Part shown: piece by piece, positions 1 through 12,112 of the stretch
Position numbering within the stretch: the stretch's first letter is position 1
Layout: every line of letters starts with the position of its first letter
Made by a program: the position numbers and the translations under genes
NCBI GenBank assembly: GCA_023213395.1
Contig: CM041465.1
Location: 89,845,741-89,909,740, forward strand
DNA from: Cycas panzhihuaensis
Taxonomy: Eukaryota; Cycadophyta
Length of the DNA stretch: 64,000 bases
Direction of reading: 5' to 3'
Notes under the pieces: generated by a model
The model's database searches: none
Told to the model about the DNA's origin: nothing
What the model saw: the letters and a program-made list of their open reading frames with translations, nothing else

Positions 1-1539
1 TTCATATATTTTGACATATTTTGCTTATATTTCAAATCGCCTAAAGGTGAGGTATTTTATTGGCCTAAATCGCTTCTTTTACACTGCTTAATATATTCTT
101 TCAAAATTTTCAATTGGAAGAATATTAATTACTTCATCAATAATATTTGATCATTTGTTCAGCTTTTCTAAGGATTAATTAGTACTTTTATACAAGTTTT
201 TGCCTACCCTGCTCCTGTTAGGCTCCATAAGGAGGTCCTTTCCTTTGGCTCATTCAAAACGTGACTTATTGGTATCCTTTTTCAAAACCGTCTATCTTAT
301 TAGATTCACATTTCAGCAATCTACATATTGATAAAATTTTAAGCTATTCTGACCTCATTCAATATCGTTTTCAATCTGTTAAAGTTAAGTATATATATTC
401 ATCCTAACAAGCTTGTCTTCCTTTCAAAAATTGTAAAGAAAATTCTAGTCCATATTTTCCTTGTTTACTTAAAGTTTTTTGCTTGATCTTTCTACAAGCA
501 CTTTACATTATTTTGAACAAGTATTTATTTATAAGGCAATACATAAAAGTAGTTCTTAAAAGAAGTTTTTTTACATTGAAGATTTATTATTCATTTGAGA
601 AATTGGCATCTGTTTGAAAACTATCTATTCTCAAAAAGTTTATTTTTAAATCTTGCATAAGTGAAAAGTTTTTTAGCATCATTACTTCCTTTTTTGATTA
701 AAAGTGTATCAAAGTTCTTCTTTATTATTGGAAAATATCATCCTTCTTGCACTTATAAAAGAAAAATTGCATTTCTTTTCAAAGGCATCTTATATTTGTT
801 TGAAGGACATTATATTTTTTTTTTTTAAAAAGCAAAAAGAGTTTTTGTACAAGTTTTCATTTCATCTTGCTTAGAGCATTTTTTTTCTATTATCAAAAGA
901 ATTTTTCTCTTTCTAAGCAAGACCACATTGCTAAATAGATTAGTTTTCACATTAAATAAGATAAATCGAATTGAATCACACTTTTTCCGGCCTTGCAAGG
1001 GCAGTTAGGACCCACGAAGTTACCACCAAGACACGCTAATCGGCCTACTCATATTGGATGAGGACGACCATTAGCCATCAGTGTATACTGGCGGTGAGGT
1101 GCGAACCTTTCTTTTTATGGTGTTTGGAGACCAAGGCTAGACACGGAGAGGGTGAGTGCCTTTGGTTCGAGAACCTTCACCGCTAGATCCGTCGTTAGGC
1201 ATAAATCCGTAGCAGTGGACCAACAATTCGAGGGGTGTCAAAGCCTTCTTAGACCCCACGTCTTGAGGTATATAGAGCCTGGCGCCAAGACTGAGTATAA
1301 AGGGTCCCTGTTTTGCCATCCGTGGGCGCCATTGATGAATAAGAACCGAAGGTTTCAGGAGAAACATAAACTTAGAGCCTAGTAGCCTTTCTAGGTCCTA
1401 GTTCATTTGTTCAAACTTTTGAAAACCTTGGGATATATATATTTGGAGATAATCTCTTTCATTTTAAGTTCTTTCAAATTTTCTACATTCAAATATTTTG
1501 CTATTGCATTTATCATATTTTATACAACCTTAATTTAAA
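1..1539 (+). other. Distal leader (5' UTR) of element A
   Basis: This is the non-coding part of A upstream of gag. It is AT-rich up to about 960 and then changes to a more GC-balanced module at about 985-1400. It matches the reverse complement of 31860-33350 in B. The open frames on both strands around 1137-1382 are not shared as frames with B and are not considered genes. Confidence 0.85.
985..1400 (+). other. Conserved copia leader module, copy in A
   Basis: This stretch of about 430 bp, ending some 140 bp before gag, recurs in B (31975-32405, minus), C' (14620-15060) and C (46540-46990). Shared islands include words such as GGCCTACTCATATTGGATGAG and GACCAAGGCTAGAC. It is more GC-rich than the flanking leader and has no long frame shared between copies. 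Its position just before gag suggests an RNA-level role (packaging, dimerisation or translation control), but that is inference. Confidence 0.7.
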
Positions 1540-2690
1540 ATGACATCTAGTTTTGGGAATATGATTATTCCTAAGTTTGATGGAAATAATTTTCTTAACT
1601 GGAGTAGGAGGATGAGGCCCATCCTCATAGCAAATGAAATGTGGGATATAGTGAGAAATGGTTACAATGACTTAGGATCAAATCCAATCTTGAAAAAGCT
1701 ACATACAAAGAAAATATCAAAAAGATAATGAAGCCTTAGCCCTTATCTTTTGCGCTTTGGAAGATCATGTTTTCCCAGCGTTAGTGAATCCATTAAGTCC
1801 AAAGAGGCTTGGGATACTTTACTGACTTATATCTGAAGGCGCGTCCTCTAAACTACAAAACTTAAGAAGTAAGTTTGAAAATTTACGTATGATGCCTCAT
1901 GAATCAATAAGCGAATTTATGACCAAGATTCAAGACATAGTTAACCAAATGAGGTCCCTTGGGGATACCTTAACCGAACAAAGAGTTGTTGAACGAATCC
2001 TTCGATGTGTAGGAGCCGGTAGGCGCTTTGACATGGTAGCTACAAGTATTAGTGTATCTAAAGACCTAAGTACCCTTAAAATAGAACAACTTACTGCTAT
2101 GCTCATGTCCATAGAAGAGCAACAAGCTGCCAACGAAACCTTAGAACATGCCTTTGCTACAAAGGCCAACATTCAATCTAATCCTCAAGATAGCACTTCA
2201 AAACAAAATGAATCTCCTCTAAGGAAAAGATGAAAACCCTAGAATCGAACCTAGACAAAATCCTCCACGATACCAAGCTCCTCATAATAGACAAGGACGA
2301 CCCCACAACATGAAAACTCTCCAAGACATTCGAACACTCAAAGAAACCCTAACCAACAAAGACAAGTTGAAAATCATTCTTGTTGTCCACATTGTCATGG
2401 GAACCCACAACCTTCTAGAACACCTCAAAACTATCGTGACCAACCAAGAAATACTCATACTCAATTCTATGAGGAAAGGGGAGACCTTTCAACCTTGATC
2501 GCTTCCACCAAGGAATCAAAATCTTAGTTATGGAAAAAGAGATCAACTATATTGCACTTATTGTCGAGAAATGGTCACATCGAAGATAAGTGTTTTCAAA
2601 ACATGGACCACCCTCTAGAGGACATGTGTCAAACATCGAATCTAAAATCAACAATAGGTTATTTCTATCTAGTTTTTCAAACCAGAAGAA
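1540..2690 (+). pseudogene. gag: copia gag, element A (frameshifted)
   Basis: The frame starts at ATG 1540 with MTSSFGNMIIPKFDG, matching the gag start of B. It carries the copia gag (UBN2-type) core: the NFLNW block near residue 20, then IKKDNEALALIFCALED and a SKEAWDTL-like block. Near 1686 a short deletion relative to B shifts the frame; another indel lies near 1780, and the frame resumes at 1889 (MMPHESISEFMTKIQDIVN). A zinc knuckle of the CX2CX4HX4C type is visible in broken form at about 2548-2600. The Gag protein would have formed the virus-like particle. It is not functional. Confidence 0.9.
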
Positions 2691-5600
2691 GAGGATGATA
2701 GTTGGTACATTGATTAGGTTGTCCCACCCACATGACCCATAAAGAACAATTATTTCAAACTTTGGATACAAATAAGAAAGGGTCTATTATGTTTGGAGAC
2801 AACACTTCACCAATCGATTGGAAGGGTAACATTGCCTTATTGGTGATAGTGGTGAATATAAATATTTAAATGATGTTCTATACGTCCCCGCTTTAAGGAA
2901 AAACTTACTATCGGTAGGACAAATGATGGGACAAGACTATAAAATAATTTTTGACAACCCGAATGTGTCATTAAAGATAAACGACAAAATGAAGCTATTG
3001 TTGCTAGGGGTATCATGACTAAAGATCGTTTATTTAAACTTACTATCACCCCCTCAGATACATATGCCCTTAGAACCACAAATACTATGGATAGTGACCT
3101 ATGGCATCGACGTTTGGCCACCTTAATTATACCAGTTTAGCCCTTATGAAAAGATTAGATATGGTTAATGGCTTACCCCCTATTCATATTAATAAAGAGT
3201 TGTGTGAGGGATGCCTTCTTGGAAAACATCATCGAGAAAGTTTTCCAGACTTTAGCCATCGGACATCGCCCTCTTCAACTCGTATACACAGATATTTGTG
3301 GCCCAATGGCCACTCCCTCCTCGGGTGCCAAATATTTCCTTACATTTATTGATGACTTTACAAGAAAGACTTGGGTGTTCTTTCTCAAATCCAAACCTGA
3401 TGCTTTTGACCACTTTGTCGACTTCAAACCCTTCGTTGAGCGACAAACTGGATATCATATCCTCTTCTTAAGATCGATAATGGGGAGCGTTTACCTCTAA
3501 TATCTTCAAGGATTACTGTATCCAACATGGGATTAGGCGACAACATACCAACCCTTACACCCCACAACAAAATGGTGTAGCTGAAAGGAAAAATAGAACT
3601 ATCGTAGAAATGGCACGTTGTATGCTTAAAGATAAAAACTTAGGCCATGAATTTTGGGCTAAAGTACCCATACCGTGATCTACTTACTTAATCGATGTTC
3701 CACAAAAGTCATAGAGGAAGACACGGAAGAAGCATGGACGGGTTATAAACCTAGTATCCGTCACCTTAAGGTATTTGGTCATTTAGCCTATGCCCACATC
3801 CCCACCAAAGAAGAACCAAATTAGATGATCATAGTGTAAAATGTATCTTTATTGGATATAGTGAATCATCAAAATCTTACAAAGTTTATGATCCCAAATC
3901 ACGAAAAGTTATTACGAGTAGGGATGTCAAATTTCAAGAAGACACCTACTATCAAAATAATCACGAACAACAAAAGGACATTACTATTAAGTTTAATGCA
4001 TCAAATACATCCAAATATGTGCCACCTATGTGGAGAAACTCTCCGAAAACTACTAGGGAACAACATCACCTCAACCACCATTACAACCACTACCTAAATG
4101 GGTTCACCGCAATCATGACTTAGGAAATATATTAGATAACAATCGAAGATCTACACGTTCACACAAAGTTAACTTTGCTCTAATGAGTAAGTTACTTGAA
4201 GTCATGAGCCTCAAACCTTTGGTGAGGCTAATCAACATGAGTCTTGGCAAAAGCCATGCAAGAGGAATATAAATCTATCGTTAAAAATGATACTTGGGAA
4301 CTTGTAGACTTACCACCAAGAAAGAAAGCCATTGGAACCAAATGGGTTTATAAGACTAAGTTCCACTCGATGGATCAATTGATAAATATAAAGCTCGTTT
4401 AGTTGCCAAAGGATATGCCCAAAAGAAGGCATAGACTATCTTGAAACGCTTGCCCCATTGCTAGAATGGAATCGGTTCGCATGATAATAAGTTTAGCCAA
4501 ATGGGTTGGCCTGTTTATCAAATGGACGTAAAAAGTGCTTTTTTAAATGGTTACATCCAAGAAGATATTTATGTCTCTCAACCCCTCGGTTTTGAAGTCA
4601 GGGGGGAAGAAAACAAAGTGTATAAGTTAAAGAAAACATTATATGGTCTAAAACAAGCACCTAGGGCTTAGTATTCCCGTATAGACACATATCTTAAAGA
4701 TCAAGGGTTTGAAAGATCTCAAGCAGATCCAAACCTATACACTAAAATTAAAGGAGATTCGATATTGATCGTAGGACTTTACGTAGATGATTTAATTTAT
4801 ACCGGAAATGACTCCCAACTTTTAAATCAATTTAAAGAAGCTATGTGTAAGGAATTTGAAATGACAGACTTAGGTCTTATGCACTACTTCCTAGGATTGG
4901 AAGTGTGGCAAGATAAACAAGGAATATTTATATCTCAACGTAAATATATACTAGACCTTCTACAAAGATTTAATATGACTAATCAGAAACCATTATCAAT
5001 ACCGGTAAATTGGAATTAAACTCTCTAAGACAGATGACTCAACCTCGGTTGATCCCACTCACTATAGACAACCGATTGGTAGCCTACTTTATTTAACCTC
5101 TACTCGACCGATATAACATATTCGTAAGTGTTGTATCTAGATTTATCAAGGATCCAAAGACATCCCATTGGCATGTCGCTAAAAGAATCCTCGATACCTT
5201 AAAGGGACTTGAATTTGGACTATACTACAAACCTACATTCGAGTTTGGGTTAACGGGTTACACAGATTGATTGGTGATATTGATGATAGAAAATCTACTC
5301 GTTATGCATTTAGTATGGGATCGCAGCAGTAGCTTGGAGTTCAAAGAAACAAAATACTGTGTCCTTATCCACACCAAGGTAATATAAAGCCGCATGTTAG
5401 GTGCACGTAAATCAACTGTTAAGAAGACTCTACAGGATTTTCAAATTAAGCAAAGAAGGCCCCACTAAAATTTGGTGTGACAATCGTGAGCGCTATTCAA
5501 ATGACCAAAAATCCAAGATTCCACCAAGTAACAAAGCACATTGAAACTCAATACCACTTTATTCGGGAACTTGTACAAGCAGAACATATAGAGTTGACTT

Positions 5601-5700
5601 ATTGTAGCACCGAAGATCAAACAGCGGATATTTTTACAAAGGCCTTGGGAAAAATCAAGTTTGAAAAGTTCAGAGATGATTTAGGAGTCATACACATTGG
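2691..5700 (+). pseudogene. pol: copia pol (PR-IN-RT-RH), element A, degraded
   Basis: The protease region is near 2700 (SWYID, then a stop where B has SGCSTHMTH). The GAG-pre-integrase segment is at about 3075-3260 (LWHRR ... CEGCLLGKHHRESF). The integrase core spans about 3270-3600 (YTDICGPMATPS, FIDDFTRKTWVFF, and a QQNGVAERKNRT-type block), followed by the integrase C-terminal part to about 3950. Reverse transcriptase lies at about 4240-5060, with KWVYKTK, a [11 protein letters not shown] block and an intact YVDD catalytic box near 4785. RNase H follows to about 5690, ending with QTADIFTKALGKIKFEKFR. At least six frame breaks or stops separate these blocks. Confidence 0.9.
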
Positions 5701-5701
5701 G

Positions 5702-5715
5702 CTTATGGGGGAGAA
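5702..5715 (+). other. Polypurine tract of element A
   Basis: The purine run ATGGGGGAGAA abuts the TGTTGGG start of the 3' LTR, the standard plus-strand primer position. The same motif precedes the 3' LTRs of B (minus strand) and C. Confidence 0.85.
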
Positions 5716-6043
5716 TGTTGGGAATAATTCCAATGTTTGTGCACTAGAGCGCTTAGGGCCCCTCAAAGCCACCTTTGAGGGCCCCTAGGGCACCTTGAAC
5801 CGTTCAGCAGCCGCCCAAACCGACCACTCACGTGAGGTAATGACACTTATTTATTTTTATATTTTTCAAACTAACCTTAATTGTCAGGCCTAGGGTGATG
5901 GCGCCCGACGCCTCCCCGAATCTCTATTTAAGGGTTGGGAATACCTCCCTGGTGTTTATTAACACTGCCACTCTTTCGGAAATCGCCGTTGTACTCAAGA
6001 TGAAAGTGTCGTGATGTCCTGCTCTGCTCCTCCGGCTCCATCA
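5716..6043 (+). repeat. 3' LTR of element A
   Basis: This 328-bp LTR begins TGTTGGGAATAATTCC and ends CCGGCTCCATCA. It is the same family as the two LTRs of B (27298-27634 and 35380-35714). A likely TATA-type box (ATTTAAGGG) lies near 5930. The expected 5-bp duplication would start at 6044 (TTGTG), but its partner is outside the window. Confidence 0.92.
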
Positions 6044-6282
6044 TTGTGTATTCTATATTAGAGTTGTGGGCCACTTTGATATGTGCGCCACCTCTAAGTA
6101 GTCCAATGGGGTTCTTTCTCTAGTGGTGAGGTTGTACTATAAGTATGTACTCTTACTTGTTCATAATTGAGTTTTGGCCAATTCTCCAATATGGTGTCTA
6201 TTCTGTGCATACTTCATCTTTTGTTGCTCACTATTAGGGTTTGATATGCTTGTCAAATTACTAATCCTAACATCAATTAGGT
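6044..6282. other. Unassigned interval
   Basis: These are 239 bp between the A LTR and the Hsp70 pseudogene. No coding match, PBS or LTR end was recognised. Confidence 0.5.
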
Positions 6283-7379
6283 GATTTATCACCATTCAAA
6301 CTTTAAATGTGTTAAAGTAATATTCAAATATGTTTCCCCAATTACATCTACTAGGATAAATGGTAGTTCAATATCTTTCTCTGAAGTAGATGACAACTCT
6401 ACCTTAGCCTTCTTTATAGCCTCTAGAAGGCTAACCTATCCTTTGATAGGTCAATACCTTTAGCTTTCTTAAACTCAATAATAAAATACTCTAGTAGAGT
6501 GTCATTAAAATCCTTAACACCTAAGAAGGTATCCCCATTTGTAGCTTTTACCTCAAAAACACCATTGGAGATTTCTAGGATTGAAATATCAAAAGTTCAT
6601 CCAAATGATAGTAACCAAACCCTCCTTTTTATTCATATCATATGAAAGAGTAGTTGTAGTTGGCTCATTGATAATTCTTTTCACATCTAGCCTAGCTATT
6701 TTCCCAGTATCTTTAGTGGCTTATCATTAGACATCATTAAAATAGACTCACACCATAATTGCATCATTAAATATAAACCTTCCAAGATATGCTCCTATAG
6801 TTTCCTTCATCTTAGTTAATACAAATGTACTAATCTAGCTCGAAGAATACTATTGTCCACTAACTTCAACCTAGGTGTCATCAATGGGTGCTTTAACAAT
6901 TTTGTATGGAACCATCTTATTTCTCTTTATGCCTTTGGATCATCATATTATCTTCCTATTAAATGTTTTTTTTCCAAATAATATGTTTACCAAATTTGTC
7001 ATGACTTGGCATTTAGTAGGAGCACCTACAAGTAGCTCTCCCTTTTGATTAAAGACCACCATAAATCATGTTGTATTCACACCTTCTAAATTCTTGATTA
7101 CTTTTAGATTTTTGACTTCTATGATAACATATGAATTTGTAGTACCCAAATCAATACCAATCACATCATTCCCAGTTATCTTAGAGCTAAAAGCTCTCAC
7201 TATAGTTGCCCATCTCTATATTAATGGTGACCAAGGGCATGAAGACTTACTACTTTGATTGGCCATACATGTAATTTGTATGAGGTTGGAAGTAATTACT
7301 CTTGATTAAGAACTCCTAACAAGCCTAGATACTAGAAGTAACCCTAGAGCTATTTTCACCCCTTTCCTTTACTAAAAAC
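6283..7379 (-). pseudogene. Processed pseudogene of mitochondrial Hsp70 (copy 1, N-terminal half)
   Basis: Read on the minus strand, this encodes a broken but unmistakable mitochondrial Hsp70. Near the start is RAFSSK (end of the plant transit peptide), then GNDVIGIDLGTTNS (the ATPase phosphate-1 loop), FNQKGELLVG, a FVLTKMKET block, [46 protein letters not shown], and finally a stretch matching LNITLT, where similarity stops near 6292. That covers the transit peptide and most of the nucleotide-binding domain, roughly the first 370 of about 680 residues. The start codon is mutated (ATG to ATA at 7353-7351) and many stops and indels are present. No introns interrupt it, although plant mtHsp70 genes normally have them, so it probably arose by reverse transcription. 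The substrate-binding half is missing. Confidence 0.9.
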
Positions 7380-8923
7380 GGTAGCTAGCATTACATTACC
7401 TTCTAATCTTGAAAGAGTTTCCATTGATTAAAAAAAGTACAAAGCACAAAAGATCTGTGATATTTTCTGTTTTATTTCAAGTTAACTGTAATGATGAAAA
7501 CGTGAACTGAAAAGAGTACAAAGGATCTCTAATACAAAAATAAAGAACAAAATGTTTGCGTTATGTTCAAAAAACTTTCATACTGTATTGAATAAAAGGC
7601 AAATCAACAAACCCAGCAATGAAATCAAGCAAACAATAAGGCATCCAAGCATTGAATGAGGCCCCAGTTCCCCAAGACTAGTAACACGTCCCTATGATGC
7701 GGGAGGGCTCTGGAAATAGTGCAGTTCCAAGCGACTACCGATTGGCAAAAAAACACCCCAAACCACTAAGTCGACTCACGTCTGCCGTACTCAAATAGAT
7801 GTGAATATATTTTTACATATAAGAATTCCCTTATTATGTAAAGCCTGCTCTAAACCTTTTCCAAACCTACCATAAGGTTCCTAGGTTCAGAAAATACAAA
7901 ACCAGGCACTACCTTATAACATTTTTTGATAATTGAAAAGCAGTCGTTAAAGTGTAAAAGAGTGCAGATAGGTAGAAAAGGATCTGTATTTTTTTTCAAA
8001 TTTTTGAAGGCAGATCTATTTACAAAACAAGAGTGCTAAGGATCTCTTTTATTTTTCTAAATGTGAAGGCAAGTTGAAGAGCAAGATCTATAGTATCAAC
8101 GGAAATAACAAAGTTACAAAAAAATGTGAAAAACACTGAAGAAACTAAGGTGAATAACACCAAAAACAGGTTTATATAAGTACAGGCTTTCAACAGAATC
8201 AGATTCAAAGATATGTCAAATAAGCTAGATGGTTTTTTGAAATATATCCACGAAAAATAACCAGATTCTTCTTTCCCCCTTTTAATATATTGACAAAAAT
8301 ATATATATATATAAATATCTATAAATTTGTATATTGAAACAAACTTTCAAATATGTTACAAGTATATGAAAAAAGATATAGAGATTTTACAGAAATCTTT
8401 TCAAATAATAACAGTAAAACAACTTGATGGAGCAATATACTCATATAACAGAGTCACAATATTGATAACTTTTTCAAATATTTTGAATAGAATATATCAT
8501 AAAACTCTTATATATTTGTATTTGTAATTTTTCAAAGGAATATATTGAGCAGATATATAAAATATTTGTAAACTTGAAAATAGAACAGAAGAACCTAGAA
8601 TACGCAGCTGTAGCTGGCTTGATCTTGTGTATATCTTCTTCAAAAAGCTGAATATGCTCCAAATACTGTAGATCTGATAAACAGTCTTGAAAATATAGTC
8701 AGAAAATATGATGGAAAATGTAGATCTGAACTAATGTAGCATAAAATGCTGAAAAACCTTGATACAATAAGCAGATTTATAATAAAATTAGCAGATCTAA
8801 AGTAACAAGTTGCAGATCTCTGAAAAAACTTGATAACTTTTGTATGCAGTTGATTCATTTTACAACCCTGGTGTACAACCCTGTTGCAGATCTCTGAAAA
8901 AATCAACTAAAATTAGCAGATCA
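7380..8923. other. Unassigned AT-rich interval with recurring GCAGATCT
   Basis: No coding match was recognised. A GC-richer patch at about 7650-7800 stands out. From about 8010 to 8930 the word GCAGATCT occurs exactly at 8010, 8791, 8812 and 8886, with variants (TGTAGATCT, GCAAGATCT, GCAGATCA) between. A pair of near-identical units, TTGCAGATCTCTGAAAAAA, sits 74 bp apart. The interval ends where similarity to element D begins at 8924. Confidence 0.5.
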
Positions 8924-11489
8924 GATGTAATCAACTTGCTTAAAAAAAAGTATCCTAAAAAATATATGTATATATATATTTTCAAATAAATACATTAATA
9001 CAAAGTAGCTTAACCAAGAAATAAGATGAAGGTTTTCTTATATAACTATTGTATTTTAAAATGAAGAAGCTCCTTGAAAAAGTAGTTTTAAACAACTTTT
9101 TATGAGAATATATTTACTTTCAATGAGATTATTTCAATGAATCAATAATAAGCTATAACCAAGTGAATCAAGGAGATGATCTTTCCAAAAGATCAAATAC
9201 TCTTTCAATCAATGAGATGAACCTTTTAATCTTTGAATATTCTTCTAATCAAGATAGCTAATCAATCTTTAAAACCAATAACATTTTTAAAGAGCAATAT
9301 GTAACTTATAAACCTTTCTAATAAAGATGAATATAAGAGGCCTTATAATGAAAGACTATATATATATATATATGCAATGATATGCTTGAATAAATGAGCC
9401 TTAAAGCTTGAAAGAATTAAAATAATAACTAATAACTATGTAATAATGCATTTATAAGATTTCAAGAAATATGAGGGCCTTAAGGCAAATAAGAGTTCCT
9501 TTAACTTATAAATTAATGAGCTTAAGATGCATAAAATCACTTGTAAATATTTTTAGATATATTATAAATGAAATGAAGGTGAGCTCTTTAGTAGATTCTC
9601 TTATAAATAAGATGCACTTTAAGGTATTCAAGAAGGCAAATCCTAAATTAAGCATAAAATAATTAAAGATACTTCTTAAATAAGAAAAAAGTGATCAAGG
9701 AAATCACTTAGATTCAATTCTAAAAGTTAAGGAAAGAAAATAATATGGTAAGAGATACTCATTTGTTGCTTTTGAATGTAATAGGGCTTCTATTACTCCA
9801 AAAGATAAAAATAATACTAAAAGGCTATAAAATAGCTTGTAAATCTATAAAACAATTCCAAAATCTAATGAAGCTTATTTTATTATATAGAGCTTTAAAA
9901 ACCCTTTCCAACAGTTTAGATGACTTGAGAAGCGGAGCTATAGAACTTAAGTTATTAATGAAACAGTGTAAAGACCCTTTTATCGCTAAAGAAATATGAG
10001 TAATAAATGAAGGTCAAATTTGACTTGATCAAACTCTATAAAAAATAGCTTAAATTAGACAAATAAGGACTCTGTACTATAGAGCTCTGAGTTAGAAATC
10101 CAACAAGTCTAGTGGATTGAGAATCTGACTCCCTAGTGTAAAGATATTACTAAAAACGTAAATAGTCCTGCTTAGCCAAAAATTTTAAAAAGGAGTATAA
10201 GGCCTTTAGCCCCAATGTAAATGGGCTTCTGGTCACATGTAAGTCCATGGGACCAATGGCTATAACCCTAATGGGGCCCCAGATTCTAAAAATTATCAAA
10301 TAAGAGATATATTTTTTGATTAAATAAAAATGATTCAAAATAATTTAGTTTTACTTGAAGTCTGTTGAATGTTAAGGTTGTATGAGGTCTCACGAGACTG
10401 GGGCCTAGAAAATCAAAGGGGGCTAAGCCCAAAAAAACACACAAAATCTAAATCAAATTCTAAAATAATTAAATTTAATCAAAAAAAGTAAAAAATAAAA
10501 ATAAAAAATTAATAAAAAATAAATGGTCATAAAAATAGCAACACAAAGACAAATTTTGATGTTAGAAGTCATTAAAAATAGTTGTAAATCAATTAAAATT
10601 GATATGAGGTGGGGTTCTAGACAATCTAAAGATGACATCACTTTAAAAAATCTAAAAAAAAAGAGTTTTAATATATAAAAATCACAAAAATATGATTTCA
10701 AAGTCATATAGTATCATATAGTGGATGACAGAGGAATGGAGGCTAAAACTCAATCCAAAACATGAGATAATCATTATTTAATCACTACAACAGCTCCATA
10801 GGGGGTATACTAAGAGAGACATCTTAAAAAACTTAAAGATTGGCATTCATTTAGCTCACATAGGTAGAGGAGGATGCCTAGAGTCATGGAGGTCATACTG
10901 ATAACACAGGGCCAAGAACTGGCTCACAACAGCCTATCCAACCTAGATCTACCTTACCTCTAGGTTTTAGAGGAAATCAATGAGAAACGAAGCTAGAACA
11001 AGTAGTTTTCAATTTGTCGCCCAGGGTTTTCAGTAGGCAGTGAGGTATATTGGGCTTTTGGGAGCTATAACTCACCCTAGGAATGATGGTTTTTTAAATT
11101 GTCTTCTATAGAGCATAGAGGACTAAGAGAATAGTCCAAAGAGTGGTTACTTGATTTAGTTCTAAGTAGTGTGGAGATCGCACTAGCCTTGCAAAGTTTA
11201 GAAATGTGGTAAAACCTTAAAAAAATGGTGAAAATGATTAAAATCTTGCATAAAACCAAATGAAACCTTAAAATAATTGCACCAAATGATTTCTATGATA
11301 AATGCACATACAATAGCTACAAAAATCTAAAGAAAACAGTGATTAAATAGAGCACGTGTATTAAAATAGCCAAATATCAATGAAAACTATACAAGAAATA
11401 TTAATAAAACTTTATAAAACTAACAAAATATTAAAATATATGCTTGTCATGAAGTGGAATTGATGCTCTGATATAGGTGGCCAAGATCT

Positions 11490-11503
11490 ATACTCTGATA
11501 CCA
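11490..11503 (-). other. Primer binding site of D'
   Basis: On the minus strand this reads TGGTATCAGAGTATAG, directly following the LTR end. It is complementary to the 3' end of initiator Met tRNA, as in D (35885-35897). Confidence 0.85.
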
Positions 11504-11739
11504 TGTTAGAATTAAAAATTTAATATAGAGTGGAGCTAGTTAATGCATATAACTTAAGCCATATTCAAAATACACTTATAAAATAACATTGTATTAATCC
11601 ATTATGAAGAAAGTACATAAGATTTCTAAATAGATGGTGATGTTGAAGAACACCAAGGTGTAGAACCCCATAAAATATATACTTGGGAGGAAGGAGGTAA
11701 ACCTCCTCAACCTTTAAATTTAAAATAATATAAAATAAT
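11504..11739 (-). repeat. D' 5' LTR, truncated by C' insertion
   Basis: It starts TGTTAGAATTAAAAA on the plus strand and runs 236 bp, the same length as the left part of the D 5' LTR (35898-36133). The remaining 100 bp or so of the LTR is missing because the right end of C' and what followed it are lost. Confidence 0.85.
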
Positions 11740-12098
11740 TATTAGGATAATGCATAATTCACCTATGTAAGTGTATGCTTAGAGCCCCTCAAAGCCACCT
11801 TGGGCCTCCCTAGGTAACCTCGAGCCACCTAACAACTGCCAGCAGCCATCAAAAGAGTCAACGTAGCCACCTAAGTTAAGTATTTAATTAATTATTTAAT
11901 ATTTTAATATTATTTTTTAATTTTAAATATTGTAGGGTAGAGGCATTTGTTGCCTCCCCAAATTGATCTATAAATAGGAAGGGAATGCCTTCTTGGTATT
12001 TTTTAACACCGCCAACTCATAATTCAGAGATTTATTTTGCACTTTGGAATAATGTACTTGCACTTGTAATCCACCTGCTCTACACCTTACTTCCAACA
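11740..12098 (+). repeat. 5' LTR of C'
   Basis: The LTR runs from TATTAGGATAATGC (canonical start TGTTGGGATAATTCCC in the C 3' LTR, here mutated) to ACTTCCAACA. TATA-like sequence CTATAAATAGG is at about 11967. It is 359 bp, equal to the C 5' LTR at 36134-36492. Confidence 0.88.
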
Positions 12099-12100
12099 TT

Positions 12101-12112
12101 TGGTATTAGAGC
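12101..12112 (+). other. Primer binding site of C'
   Basis: TGGTATTAGAGC lies 2 bp after the LTR end. It differs by one base from the initiator-Met-tRNA PBS TGGTATCAGAGC. Confidence 0.85.

Larger units (their letters stand above)
1..6043 (+). mobile_element. Ty1/copia element A, 5'-truncated by the window edge
   Basis: This is a plus-strand copia retrotransposon of the same family as element B (27298-35714, opposite strand). It enters the window inside its long leader; position 1 aligns with about 33350 of B, so roughly 2 kb of leader, the PBS and the 5' LTR lie to the left. Order seen: leader, gag from 1540, protease, integrase, reverse transcriptase, RNase H, polypurine tract, 3' LTR. The order integrase before reverse transcriptase makes it copia rather than gypsy. 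Frames are broken by several small indels and stops, so it is dead. The left target-site duplication cannot be checked. Confidence 0.95.
8924..11739 (-). mobile_element. D' - truncated second copy of element D
   Basis: The sequence matches 24901-27292 plus 35715-36133 of element D almost base for base in spacing (about 2.57 kb of internal region in both), but lacks the B insertion. Similarity begins abruptly at GATGTAATCAACTT (8924, equivalent to 24901). It ends in 236 bp of D-type LTR, which is cut at the same base as in the main copy by a C-type LTR. The gag-like frame and the 3' LTR are absent. The sequence is non-coding on the element's sense strand; plus-strand frames such as 9471-9662 are antisense and are not taken as genes. 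Confidence 0.85.

Noticed and set aside
1137-1382. 76-codon frames on both strands at the start of the window
   Set aside because: They lie in the leader module, are not kept as frames in B, C or C', and overlap each other on opposite strands.
9471-9662. Frame MRALRQIRVPLTYKLM, repeated at 25424-25606
   Set aside because: It is antisense to D, short, and its persistence is explained by the duplication. The next frame (9745-9999) is broken in the second copy.
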